Shown piece after piece: positions 1 to 5,653 of a stretch of DNA of 7,663 bases. Source of the stretch: Stenotrophomonas maltophilia (GTDB taxonomy: Bacteria; Pseudomonadota; Gammaproteobacteria; Xanthomonadales; Xanthomonadaceae); NCBI GenBank assembly GCA_002435595.1, contig DJBL01000083.1:1-7663 (forward strand), read 5' to 3'. Both the position numbers and the translations under genes were made by a program. Below the pieces are notes generated by a model. The model had not been told where the DNA came from, did not search any database, and saw only the letters and a list, made by a program, of their open reading frames with translations. Within the stretch, counting starts at the first letter, position 1. Every line of letters starts with the position of its first letter.

Positions 1-85
1 GCAGCCATCGCCGGCGCCAGCCACACCGCCGGCCACGGCCGCCCCTGCCGACACCGGCGCAGTGCCGCCGGAGGAACAACGATGA
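1..85 (+). CDS. mreC: MreC, C-terminal end only (rod-shape-determining protein)
   Basis: Only the last 27 codons and the stop of an upstream gene are present, read from position 2 to the TGA at 83-85. The tail is rich in Pro, Ala and Thr and ends in PPEEQR. No MreC domain can be seen here. The assignment rests on position: the gene runs into mreD with a 4-base ATGA overlap, and mreC directly precedes mreD in the conserved mreBCD operon. Long low-complexity Pro/Ala C-terminal tails on MreC are plausible in this group. MreC is an inner-membrane protein with a periplasmic domain that binds and activates PBP2-RodA. The domain that would do this lies outside the window. Confidence 0.8.
   Translation, partial: QPSPAPATPPATAAPADTGAVPPEEQR
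70..76 (+). promoter_or_regulatory. Shine-Dalgarno site of mreD
   Basis: GGAGGAA lies 5 bases before the mreD ATG at 82, inside the last codons of mreC. It is a strong match to the anti-SD and fixes the mreD start. Together with the ATGA overlap it indicates translational coupling between mreC and mreD. Confidence 0.8.
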
Positions 86-567
86 GCCGCCTGCGCGACA
101 AACCGTGGGTGCTGCCGGTCAGCGTGGTGGTGGCATTGCTGCTGGGCCTGCTGCCGTTGCCGGCGCTGTTGCAGCCGCTGCGCCCGTATTGGCTGGCGCT
201 GGTGCTGGCCTACTGGGTGATCGAGGCCCCCGATCGGGTCGGGCTGGGCATCGCCTTTGTCAGTGGCGTGGTCGCCGACCTGCTCTACGGCGGGGTGCTG
301 GGCGAGCAGGCGCTACGCCTGGTCATGCTGACCTTCATCCTGCAGCGCTTCCGCGCGCGGATCCGCTTCTTCCCGATGTCCCAGCAGATGCTGGCCATCG
401 GCGGGCTGCTGTTCAACGATCGCATCGTCAGCGCGGTGGTCCACATCGTGGTCGGCGAACCGACCCTGCCGTGGTCGTACTGGTGGGCCCCGCTGCTGGG
501 CATGGGGCTGTGGCCGTTGCTGTTCGTGCTGCTCGATGCGGTCCGTTTCGGGCGTCGCGGTCGCTGA
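82..567 (+). CDS. mreD: MreD, rod-shape-determining inner-membrane protein
   Basis: The protein has 161 residues, close to the usual length of about 160. It is almost wholly hydrophobic, with about five membrane segments (roughly residues 10-30, 34-50, 54-72, 76-90 and 100-155, the last region probably two spans). A short basic end (VRFGRRGR) follows. MreD is an integral component of the elongasome with MreB, MreC, RodA and PBP2, and guides lateral wall synthesis; no enzymatic activity is known. Identification rests on size, hydrophobicity, the motif around AFVSGVVADLLYGGVLGEQA (typical of MreD) and the place between mreC and mrdA. The start overlaps the mreC stop (ATGA) and has a strong SD. 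The stop at 565-567 is one base before the mrdA start, so all three genes are probably translated in coupled fashion from one mRNA. Confidence 0.93.
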   Translation: MSRLRDKPWVLPVSVVVALLLGLLPLPALLQPLRPYWLALVLAYWVIEAPDRVGLGIAFVSGVVADLLYGGVLGEQALRLVMLTFILQRFRARIRFFPMSQQMLAIGGLLFNDRIVSAVVHIVVGEPTLPWSYWWAPLLGMGLWPLLFVLLDAVRFGRRGR

Positions 568-568
568 C

Positions 569-2647
569 ATGTACGTGCGCCGCCAGGCCAAGAACCCCCA
601 TGCCGAAGCCGAGCAGTTCCGGCGCCGCGCCGCGCTGGGCTTCCTCGGCGTGCTGGTCTGCCTGCTGGGGCTGGGCGGCTGGTACTTCAAGCTGCAGGTG
701 CTCGATCACGACATCTACGCCACCCGCTCGGAAGCCAACCGCATCAAACCGCGGCCGGTGGTGCCCGGGCGCGGCATGATCTACGACCGCAACGGGCGCC
801 TGCTCGCCGAGAACGTGCCCGCGTTCCGGCTGGACATCACCCCGGACAAGGTCAAGGACATGGACGCCACCCTGGCCGGGCTGGCGAAGATCCTCGCGCT
901 CACCCCCGAGGACATCGAAACCTTCAACAAGTCGCGCAAGGCCCGCCGCAAGTTCCTGCCGGTCACCCTCAAGCTGCGTGTCAGCGACGAGGAGATGGCG
1001 CGCTTTGCCGTGGACCGCTGGCGCTATCCCGGCGTGGAGCTGGAACCCTACCTGACCCGGCGCTACCCCTATGGTGACCTGTTCGCGCACATCATCGGCT
1101 ACGTCGGCCGGGTCGACGACAAGGACCTGGAGATCCTCGGCGAAGGCAACGCCGCGCTGACCCATATAGGCAAATCCGGGCTGGAGCGCTATTACGAGCC
1201 CCAGCTGCGCGGCAAGGTCGGCTACGAGCAGGTGGAGACCAACGTGCAGGGGCGTGCGATCCGCACCATCGGGCGGGTCGCGGCGCAATCGGGCAGCGAC
1301 CTGCGGCTGTCCATCGACGCGGACCTGCAACGGGCGATGGTGGCGGCCTTCGGCGAGTTCGAAGGCGCGGCGGTGGCGATGGACCCGCGTACCGGCGAGA
1401 TCCTGGCCATGGTCAGCCTGCCGTCCTACGACCCGAACCTGTTCGTCAACGGCATTTCGCATGCCGATTTCCAGGCGCTCAACAGCAATCCTTCGCGGCC
1501 CCAGTTCAATCGCCTGGTGCTGGGCGGGGTGGCGCCGGGCTCGACCATCAAGCCACTGATCGGCCTGGCCGGGCTGGATAGCGGCACGCGCAAACCGGAG
1601 GACAGGATCCTGTCCACCGGCATGTTCTACCTGCCGGGCACCTCGCGCGGCTGGGGCGACGCCAACCGTGGTGGCCACGGCTGGACCGACCTGCGCAAGT
1701 CGATCACCCAGTCGGTCAACACGTACTACTACAAGCTGGCCCTGGACATGGGCATCGAGCGGTTCGACCACTACATGGGCTATTACGGCTTCGGTGAGCC
1801 GACCGGGATCGACCTGACCGGCGAGATCGGCGGGATCCTGCCCTCGCCGCAGCACAAGTACAAGACCCGCAAGGAGCGCTGGTATCCCGGCGACACGGTC
1901 AACGTGAGCATCGGCCAGGGCGACTGGAAGGTCACCCCGCTGCAGCTGGTCCATGGCGTCTCGGGGATCGGCAATGGGCAGCTGCGCACCCCGCACCTGG
2001 TGATGCAGCAGCGTGCCGGCTTCGATGCGGACTGGACGGCGGTGCCGGCCGGCGAGACCAAGCCGGTCAGCCCCAGCGCGAGCAACCTGCAGGCCGTGCG
2101 CGAAGGCATGATGGGCACCATGCGCCCCGGGGGCAGTGGCGCCCGCGCCGCCGCCGGTGCGCCGTACACGATCGCCGGCAAGACCGGTACCGCGCAGGTG
2201 ATCAGTCGCCGCGGCACCGCGGCGGTCAATCCCAAGAGCCTGCCCATGCACCTGCGCCACCGCTCGCTGTTCGTGGGCTTCGCCCCGGCCGAGAACCCGG
2301 TCATCGCGGTGGCGATCGCGGTGGAAGGCGGCGGCTACGGTGGTTCGGCCGCCGCGCCGATAGCGCGCAAGCTGTTTGATGCGTGGCTGCTGGGCAAGAT
2401 GCCCGACGGCCTGGAGCCGCTGGACAGCGAACGTGGCACCACCGCCATCGGCATCACCGCCTTCGAGGGCAGCGACAGCAATGCACGCGCCGCCGGCGAT
2501 GCGGCCGCGGCGGCGCTGGAGTCCCTGCCGATCGTGGTCGGCCTGCCGAGCGTCCCGGCGCCTGCCCCGCTGCCCGCACCGGGCGCGCCGGTGCCGGCCG
2601 CCACGCCCCCACCGACTGCGCCCACGGCGCCGGAGCGTGCCCGATGA
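569..2647 (+). CDS. mrdA: Penicillin-binding protein 2 (peptidoglycan D,D-transpeptidase MrdA)
   Basis: This class B PBP cross-links new glycan strands in the elongasome and works in complex with RodA. With the start at 569 it has 692 residues. There is a basic cytoplasmic N-terminus and one membrane anchor (about 21-45). The class B pedestal motif RGMIYDRNGRLLAEN lies near 68-82, followed by a transpeptidase domain carrying all three active-site motifs: S325-T-I-K328, S382-V-N384 and K538-T-G-T541. The start is chosen 1 bp after the mreD stop because it gives the NPHAEAEQFRRR N-terminus; an in-frame ATG at 536 would add 11 residues overlapping mreD and no hydrophobic signal. The domain ends near residue 610. 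About 80 residues of Ala/Pro-rich tail follow, so the protein is longer than E. coli PBP2 (633). The stop overlaps the rodA start as ATGA. Beta-lactams such as mecillinam target this family. Confidence 0.96.
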   Translation: MYVRRQAKNPHAEAEQFRRRAALGFLGVLVCLLGLGGWYFKLQVLDHDIYATRSEANRIKPRPVVPGRGMIYDRNGRLLAENVPAFRLDITPDKVKDMDATLAGLAKILALTPEDIETFNKSRKARRKFLPVTLKLRVSDEEMARFAVDRWRYPGVELEPYLTRRYPYGDLFAHIIGYVGRVDDKDLEILGEGNAALTHIGKSGLERYYEPQLRGKVGYEQVETNVQGRAIRTIGRVAAQSGSDLRLSIDADLQRAMVAAFGEFEGAAVAMDPRTGEILAMVSLPSYDPNLFVNGISHADFQALNSNPSRPQFNRLVLGGVAPGSTIKPLIGLAGLDSGTRKPEDRILSTGMFYLPGTSRGWGDANRGGHGWTDLRKSITQSVNTYYYKLALDMGIERFDHYMGYYGFGEPTGIDLTGEIGGILPSPQHKYKTRKERWYPGDTVNVSIGQGDWKVTPLQLVHGVSGIGNGQLRTPHLVMQQRAGFDADWTAVPAGETKPVSPSASNLQAVREGMMGTMRPGGSGARAAAGAPYTIAGKTGTAQVISRRGTAAVNPKSLPMHLRHRSLFVGFAPAENPVIAVAIAVEGGGYGGSAAAPIARKLFDAWLLGKMPDGLEPLDSERGTTAIGITAFEGSDSNARAAGDAAAAALESLPIVVGLPSVPAPAPLPAPGAPVPAATPPPTAPTAPERAR
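2632..2635 (+). promoter_or_regulatory. Shine-Dalgarno site of the first rodA
   Basis: GGAG lies 8 bases before the ATG at 2644, inside the last codons of mrdA. It supports 2644 as the rodA start rather than an in-frame ATG 87 codons upstream inside mrdA. The context CCGGAG-N8-ATG recurs before the second rodA. Confidence 0.65.
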
Positions 2648-3756
2648 AGGTGTTCCTGCGCTGGGCGACCGACATGGTCGTGCGCTTCTGCAGCTCGCTG
2701 GACTGGGTACTGTGCCTGGCCCTGGGCGCGTTGATGCTGATCGGCCTGGCGGTGCTCAAGAGTGCCGGCGGTGACGGGCTGGTGTTTGCCCAGGGCGCGC
2801 GCTTCGTGGTCGGACTGGGCGCGATGTGGGCCATCTCGCGCGCCTCGATCCTGCGCATCCGCTCGGCCACGCCGCTGATCTATGCGATCTCGATGATCCC
2901 GCTGCTGGCGGTGTTCGTGCTGGGTACCGGCAAGTACGGCCGGCAGTGGCTGGACCTGAAACTGTTCTACCTGCAGCCGGCCGAGCTGCTCAAGGTCAGC
3001 CTGCCGATGATGGTGGCCTGGTACCTGCACCGGATGCCGCTGCCCCCGCGGTTGTCCACGGTGATGGTGAGCGCGGTGATCATCGGCGTACCGACCGGCC
3101 TGGTGATGCTGCAGCCGGACTTCGGCACCGGCGTGCTGATCGCTGCCAGTGGCGCGTTCGTGCTGCTGCTGGCCGGGTTGCCGTGGTGGTGGGTGGGCGT
3201 GGCGGTCGGCGGCGTGGCCGCGGCCGCGCCGGTGGCCTGGATCTGGCTGCTGCGGCCGTATCAGAAGGACCGCATCATGATGTTCCTGGACCCGGAGATG
3301 GACGCGCTTGGCGCCGGCTGGAACATCATCCAGTCCAAGATCGCGATCGGCTCCGGTGGCTTCGATGGCAAGGGCTGGGGGCAGGGCTCGCAGTCGCACC
3401 TGAACTTCATTCCCGAGCAGACCACCGATTTTGCGTTCTCCGTGCTCAGCGAGGAGTTCGGCTGGCTTGGCGTGGCCACGGTGCTGGTGCTGTACCTGGT
3501 GGTGATCGGGCGCTGCCTGTGGATTGCCTCGCAGTCGCGCGATTCTTACTCGCGCCTGCTGGCCGGCGCGACCGGGTTGGCCTTCTTCGTCTATGTGCTG
3601 GTCAATGGCGGGATGATCTCCGGCCTGTTGCCGGTGGTGGGCGTGCCGATGCCGCTGATCAGCTACGGCGGTACCTCGGCGGTGTCGCTGCTGGCCGGCT
3701 TCGGGCTGGTGATGGCCGCGCGCAGCCACCAGCCGGTCCACGGCGGCTACGGCTAG
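2644..3756 (+). CDS. rodA: RodA, peptidoglycan glycosyltransferase of the elongasome (first copy)
   Basis: RodA is a SEDS-family polytopic membrane enzyme that polymerises lipid II into glycan strands, paired with PBP2. The protein has 370 residues, the same length as E. coli RodA, with about ten membrane segments. Landmarks fall at E. coli numbering: GTGKYGRQWLD at 94-104, LQPAELLK at 110-117, QPD159FGT, FLD216PEMD, and the long periplasmic loop with WNIIQSKIAIGSGG (226-239) and KGWGQGSQ. The putative catalytic Asp262 sits in EQTTDFAFS, and the C-terminal signature VVGVPMPLISYGGTS is intact. The start overlaps the mrdA stop (ATGA) and has a GGAG ribosome site, so synthase and transpeptidase are probably made in coupled amounts. 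Nothing in the sequence suggests loss of function. This copy is in the conserved operon position and is the likely housekeeping RodA. Confidence 0.96.
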   Translation: MKVFLRWATDMVVRFCSSLDWVLCLALGALMLIGLAVLKSAGGDGLVFAQGARFVVGLGAMWAISRASILRIRSATPLIYAISMIPLLAVFVLGTGKYGRQWLDLKLFYLQPAELLKVSLPMMVAWYLHRMPLPPRLSTVMVSAVIIGVPTGLVMLQPDFGTGVLIAASGAFVLLLAGLPWWWVGVAVGGVAAAAPVAWIWLLRPYQKDRIMMFLDPEMDALGAGWNIIQSKIAIGSGGFDGKGWGQGSQSHLNFIPEQTTDFAFSVLSEEFGWLGVATVLVLYLVVIGRCLWIASQSRDSYSRLLAGATGLAFFVYVLVNGGMISGLLPVVGVPMPLISYGGTSAVSLLAGFGLVMAARSHQPVHGGYG

Positions 3757-3988
3757 CGCGACGCGCAGGGCGCCGCCGCGCTGCCCGTCCTCCAGGCGCT
3801 GATTGCGGCAGTCCCGCTGCAGGCGCGCCGGCCCACGTTTGGCGGCAGCGCCGGTGGGGTGGGGCCAGGCTCAGGTTGCGCGCGGGGCTGCATGCTACGG
3901 TCGTGCGCTTGTGCCGGGCCGCCAGGGTCCGCGTTCTCTTGCCGTGTCGCCGTCTGCCGTGCGTGGCGAACTACCCGGAGTCGCCCGC
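3757..3988 (+). other. 232-bp spacer between the two rodA copies, with a weak promoter candidate
   Basis: The spacer breaks the overlapping style of the upstream operon. It is GC-rich and holds no recognisable gene, and its reading frame continuous with the second rodA has no RodA-like sequence. A compound inverted repeat is visible: GGCCCAC (3830-3836) with GTGGGGCC (3859-3866, one bulge), enclosing GGCG-GCAG-CGCC (3841-3852). It has no T-run and so is not a good intrinsic terminator. A possible extended -10, TGCTACGGT (about 3893-3901), lies about 90 bp before the second rodA, but no good -35 stands 16-18 bp upstream. A separate promoter for the second copy is possible but not established. 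Confidence 0.3.
3977..3980 (+). promoter_or_regulatory. Shine-Dalgarno site of the second rodA
   Basis: GGAG lies 8 bases before the ATG at 3989, the same spacing as in the first rodA (CCGGAG-N8-ATG in both). It decides the start at 3989 over the in-frame start 62 codons upstream. Confidence 0.6.
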
Positions 3989-5119
3989 ATGCTCGACCAC
4001 CTGCAGCGCGTCCGCGCCGCGTTCCATTTCTGCCTGCGTTCGCTGGATCTGCCGCTGCTGGTCGCGTTGTGCCTGTTGATGCTGGCCAGCCTGGCGGTAC
4101 TGCATAGCGTGGCAGGCCCGGTGCAGGCCCAGGCGGCGCGCTACGCAGCGGGCCTGGCGGCGATGTGGGGACTGTCGCGATTGCCTGTGCTGCAGCTGCG
4201 CGCGTGGTCACCGTGGGTCTATGCGGTCTCGCTGCTGCCGCTGGTGGCGGTGTATGTGGTGGGCACGGGCAAATACGGGCAGCGCTGGTTGAACCTTGGC
4301 GTGTTCTATCTGCAGCCCTCCGAGCTGCTCAAACTCAGCCTGCCGATGATGATGGCCTGGTACCTGCACCGGCAGGCCCTGCCGCCACGGCCGACGGTGG
4401 TGCTGGTGGCCGCGCTGCTGATCGGGCTGCCGGCGGCGTTGATCCTGCTGCAACCCAACCTGGGCACGGCCACGCTGGTCACCGCCAGCGGGATGTTCGC
4501 GCTGCTGCTGGCCGGCCTGCACTGGGGCTGGGTGGCGCTGGCCCTGGGCGGGGTCGCGGTCGCTGCACCGCTGGCCTGGTTCGGGCTGCTGCGGCAGTAC
4601 CAGAAGGACCGCGTGCTGACCTTCCTGTATCCGGAAAACGATCCGCTGGGCACCGGCTGGAACATCATCCAGTCACGCATCGCCATCGGTTCGGGCGGCA
4701 TGCACGGCAAAGGCTGGGGGCAGGGCACCCAGGCCGCGCTGGATTTCCTGCCCGAGTACACCACCGACTTCGCGTTCTCGGTGCTGGCCGAAGAGTTTGG
4801 CTGGGTCGGGGTGGTGGCCGTGCTGAGCCTGTTCCTGTTCGTCATCGCGCGCTGCCTGTGGATTGCCGCCGGCACGCGCTGCGGTTACGCGCGGCTGCTG
4901 GCCGGCACCACCGGGCTGGTGTTTTTCGTCTATGTGCTGGTCAACGGCGGAATGATCTCCGGGTTGCTGCCGGTGGTGGGGGTGCCGATGCCGCTGATCA
5001 GCTATGGCGGCACCTCGGCGGTGTCGTTGCTGGCCGGATTCGGCCTGGTGATGGCCGTGCGCGGCAGGCAGCCGATCCACGGCCGGCAGCGCCGCGGCCC
5101 GCTGCCGGTCGCGGCGTAG
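3989..5119 (+). CDS. RodA paralogue, SEDS-family glycosyltransferase (second tandem copy)
   Basis: The protein has 376 residues, is full length and intact, and aligns with the first RodA from end to end. There is one 2-residue gap near residue 42. Hand counting over residues 51-366 of copy 1 gives about 217 of 316 identical. It keeps LQPSELLK, WNIIQSRIAIGSGG, the catalytic-position Asp260 (EYTTDFAFS) and VVGVPMPLISYGGTS. It differs at other acidic positions: QPDxGT becomes QPN157LGT, WLD104 becomes WLN102, and FLD216 becomes FLY214. The C-terminus is longer and basic (GRQRRGPLPVAA). The start at 3989 has GGAG at 8 bases and matches the length of copy 1. It probably polymerises glycan strands like RodA, perhaps with another class B PBP or under other conditions. 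It could instead be a regulatory or low-activity paralogue. Greater likeness to the neighbouring RodA argues against FtsW. Confidence 0.92.
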   Translation: MLDHLQRVRAAFHFCLRSLDLPLLVALCLLMLASLAVLHSVAGPVQAQAARYAAGLAAMWGLSRLPVLQLRAWSPWVYAVSLLPLVAVYVVGTGKYGQRWLNLGVFYLQPSELLKLSLPMMMAWYLHRQALPPRPTVVLVAALLIGLPAALILLQPNLGTATLVTASGMFALLLAGLHWGWVALALGGVAVAAPLAWFGLLRQYQKDRVLTFLYPENDPLGTGWNIIQSRIAIGSGGMHGKGWGQGTQAALDFLPEYTTDFAFSVLAEEFGWVGVVAVLSLFLFVIARCLWIAAGTRCGYARLLAGTTGLVFFVYVLVNGGMISGLLPVVGVPMPLISYGGTSAVSLLAGFGLVMAVRGRQPIHGRQRRGPLPVAA

Positions 5120-5184
5120 TGGACGGCTGAATTGCGGAATCGGCGTCATCTGCTGTCGTGTTTGGTGCAGGTATCGTCAAGAAA

Positions 5185-5210
5185 GTGGCGCAAAAGTGAG
5201 ATGTGGCGCA
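5185..5210 (+). repeat. Direct repeat GTGGCGCA x2, 18-bp period
   Basis: GTGGCGCA occurs at 5185-5192 and again at 5203-5210, two helical turns apart at about 18 bp, just upstream of the FNR-type box. The second copy sits in the small dyad TGTG-GCG-CACA. It could be an accessory regulator site, or chance in GC-rich DNA. Confidence 0.3.
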
Positions 5211-5225
5211 CACATATGACGTCGC

Positions 5226-5267
5226 TTGATCCTGATCAATGGACTTGTCGTAAACGGCCTGCACAAT
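5226..5267 (+). promoter_or_regulatory. Candidate FNR/ANR-activated class II promoter
   Basis: TTGAT-CCTG-ATCAA at 5226-5239 matches the FNR/ANR consensus TTGAT-N4-ATCAA at all ten specified bases. A -10-like CACAAT (4 of 6) lies at 5262-5267. If transcription starts 7 bases after it, near 5274, the box is centred at -41.5, the known position for class II FNR activation, and there is no good -35 hexamer, as expected for an activator-dependent promoter. What is seen is the box and the spacing; oxygen control is inferred. The direction (+) comes from the -10 placement. The nearest downstream gene, mltB, starts about 390 bp away and has its own promoter candidate, so the transcript is more likely a small RNA. 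Confidence 0.55.
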
Positions 5268-5273
5268 GGCGGC

Positions 5274-5450
5274 CCGTCAGCAGGGTGCCGTGAGCCAAGC
5301 GCAGCATCTGGGGAGCTTGACGGGGCGTAGTTGACCTCACGGGTACAAGGAGCGCGGCGTGCGCTGGGGAGTTGCACGCTGCGCAGGTACCGACCTGGTC
5401 GGTTTGGCCGGTTGCGTCCATGGGGATGGGGGCGCAACCGGCAAACCTTA
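5274..5450 (+). ncRNA. Candidate structured small RNA under an FNR-type promoter
   Basis: Downstream of the FNR-type promoter the sequence can fold into consecutive stems. GTGCCGTGAG (5285-5294) pairs with CTCACGGGTAC (5336-5346, one bulge). GCGCGGCGTGC (5352-5362) pairs with GCACGCTGCGC (5374-5384, one G-U, 11-base loop). ACCGACC-T-GGTCGGT (5389-5403) is a perfect dyad. The last hairpin, 5401-5447, has 15 pairs with one bulge. I see none of the conserved cores of RNase P RNA, SRP RNA or tmRNA. FNR-activated small RNAs are known elsewhere (FnrS in enterics; ANR-dependent PhrS in Pseudomonas aeruginosa), which makes the reading plausible. No sequence likeness to those is claimed. High GC makes chance stems more frequent, and the 3' end lacks a strong U-tract. 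Confidence 0.35.
5401..5450 (+). terminator. Strong hairpin, possible 3' end of the candidate RNA
   Basis: The left arm 5401-5416 (GGTTTGGCCGGTTGCG) and right arm 5433-5447 (CGCAACCGGCAAACC) form 15 pairs with a single bulged G at 5407 and a 16-base loop. It is followed only by TTA, so the U-tract of a classic intrinsic terminator is missing. It may be a weak terminator, an RNA-stabilising 3' stem, or a processing or regulator site. On the minus strand no T-run follows either. Confidence 0.35.
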
Positions 5451-5485
5451 ACGCGCGCCGGATCCGGCCGATGCCGCGCTGACAG

Positions 5486-5528
5486 CCGCTGCGATGGCAG
5501 CGGGCGCCGGCATTGTCGGCATGCCGGC
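5486..5528 (+). repeat. Two adjacent inverted repeats
   Basis: CCGCTGC-GATG-GCAGCGG (5486-5503, 7-bp arms, 4-base loop) is directly followed by GCCGGCAT-N7-ATGCCGGC (5506-5513 and 5521-5528, perfect 8-bp arms). Neither is followed by a T-run. They could be part of a longer RNA or protein-binding dyads. Their role is unknown. Confidence 0.4.
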
Positions 5529-5597
5529 TGAATGGGGCGCGTGGCAGCGTCAATCTGGACACGGTCTTAACGATTGTCCCGCCGCGCAGGCAAATCG

Positions 5598-5633
5598 TTG
5601 TGATTCATGGTCTTAGGGGTTTTAATTCATCCT
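5598..5633 (+). promoter_or_regulatory. Candidate sigma70 promoter of mltB-rlpA
   Basis: TTGTGA (5598-5603, 4 of 6 to the -35 consensus), a 17-bp spacer and TTTAAT (5621-5626, 5 of 6 to the -10 consensus) predict a start near 5633, giving a leader of about 20 bases before the mltB ATG. The zone is clearly more AT-rich than its surroundings. An inverted repeat AACGATT (5569-5575) and AATCGTT (5593-5599) overlaps the -35 and could be an operator. No SD is visible before the ATG. Confidence 0.5.
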
Positions 5634-5653
5634 TGACCTGCTAACCTGCCGCG

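Larger units (their letters stand above)
5120..5653. other. 534-bp intergenic region without a convincing protein gene
   Basis: Open frames here on both strands lack ribosome sites and recognisable protein character, and overlap conspicuous inverted repeats, so I call no CDS. In order it holds: two GTGGCGCA direct repeats (5185-5210), a perfect FNR-type box with a spaced -10-like hexamer (5226-5267), a structured stretch that may be a small RNA (about 5274-5450), two further hairpins (5486-5528), and the AT-richer mltB promoter zone (about 5560-5653). No clear intrinsic terminator follows the second rodA. Confidence 0.7.

Noticed and set aside
536..568. Upstream ATG for mrdA overlapping mreD
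   Set aside because: ATG 569, 1 bp after the mreD stop, gives the expected basic N-terminus before the membrane anchor. The extra 11 residues add nothing recognisable.
428..2260. Long minus-strand open frame (610 codons) across mreD and mrdA
   Set aside because: It is antisense to mrdA, whose catalytic motifs are all intact. It has His/Arg/Gln/Ala-rich low-complexity content typical of shadow frames in GC-rich DNA.
2383..2643. N-terminal extension of the first rodA by 87 codons
   Set aside because: It would lie inside mrdA in another frame and is not RodA-like. ATG 2644 has an SD and gives the exact family length.
2335..3741. Minus-strand open frame (468 codons) opposite rodA
   Set aside because: It is the reverse shadow of the first rodA, rich in His, Gln and Arg and without domain character. 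The same kind of frame lies opposite the second copy.
3803..3988. N-terminal extension of the second rodA by 62 codons
   Set aside because: The added residues are Arg/Gly/Ala-rich with no RodA likeness. ATG 3989 has GGAG at 8 bases and matches the length of copy 1.
3586..5059. Recent gene conversion between the 3' ends of the rodA copies
   Set aside because: The blocks around VYVLVNGGMISGLLP and PLISYGGTSAVSLL are almost identical as protein, but they differ at roughly a dozen mostly third-position bases over about 130 bp. That fits old copies under selection and shared codon preference.
3989..5119. Second SEDS gene as ftsW
   Set aside because: It aligns along its whole length with the neighbouring RodA at about 69% identity, and it lies in the rod operon rather than in a division cluster.
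5226..5239. FNR-type box as a CRP/Clp site
   Set aside because: CRP/Clp sites read TGTGA-N6-TCACA. This site has the TTGAT-N4-ATCAA form specific to FNR/ANR-type proteins.
5177..5562. Small open frames on both strands in the gap before mltB (for example 5331-5531 + and 5236-5562 -)
   Set aside because: No ribosome sites, weak start codons or overlap with long hairpins, and no protein-like composition.
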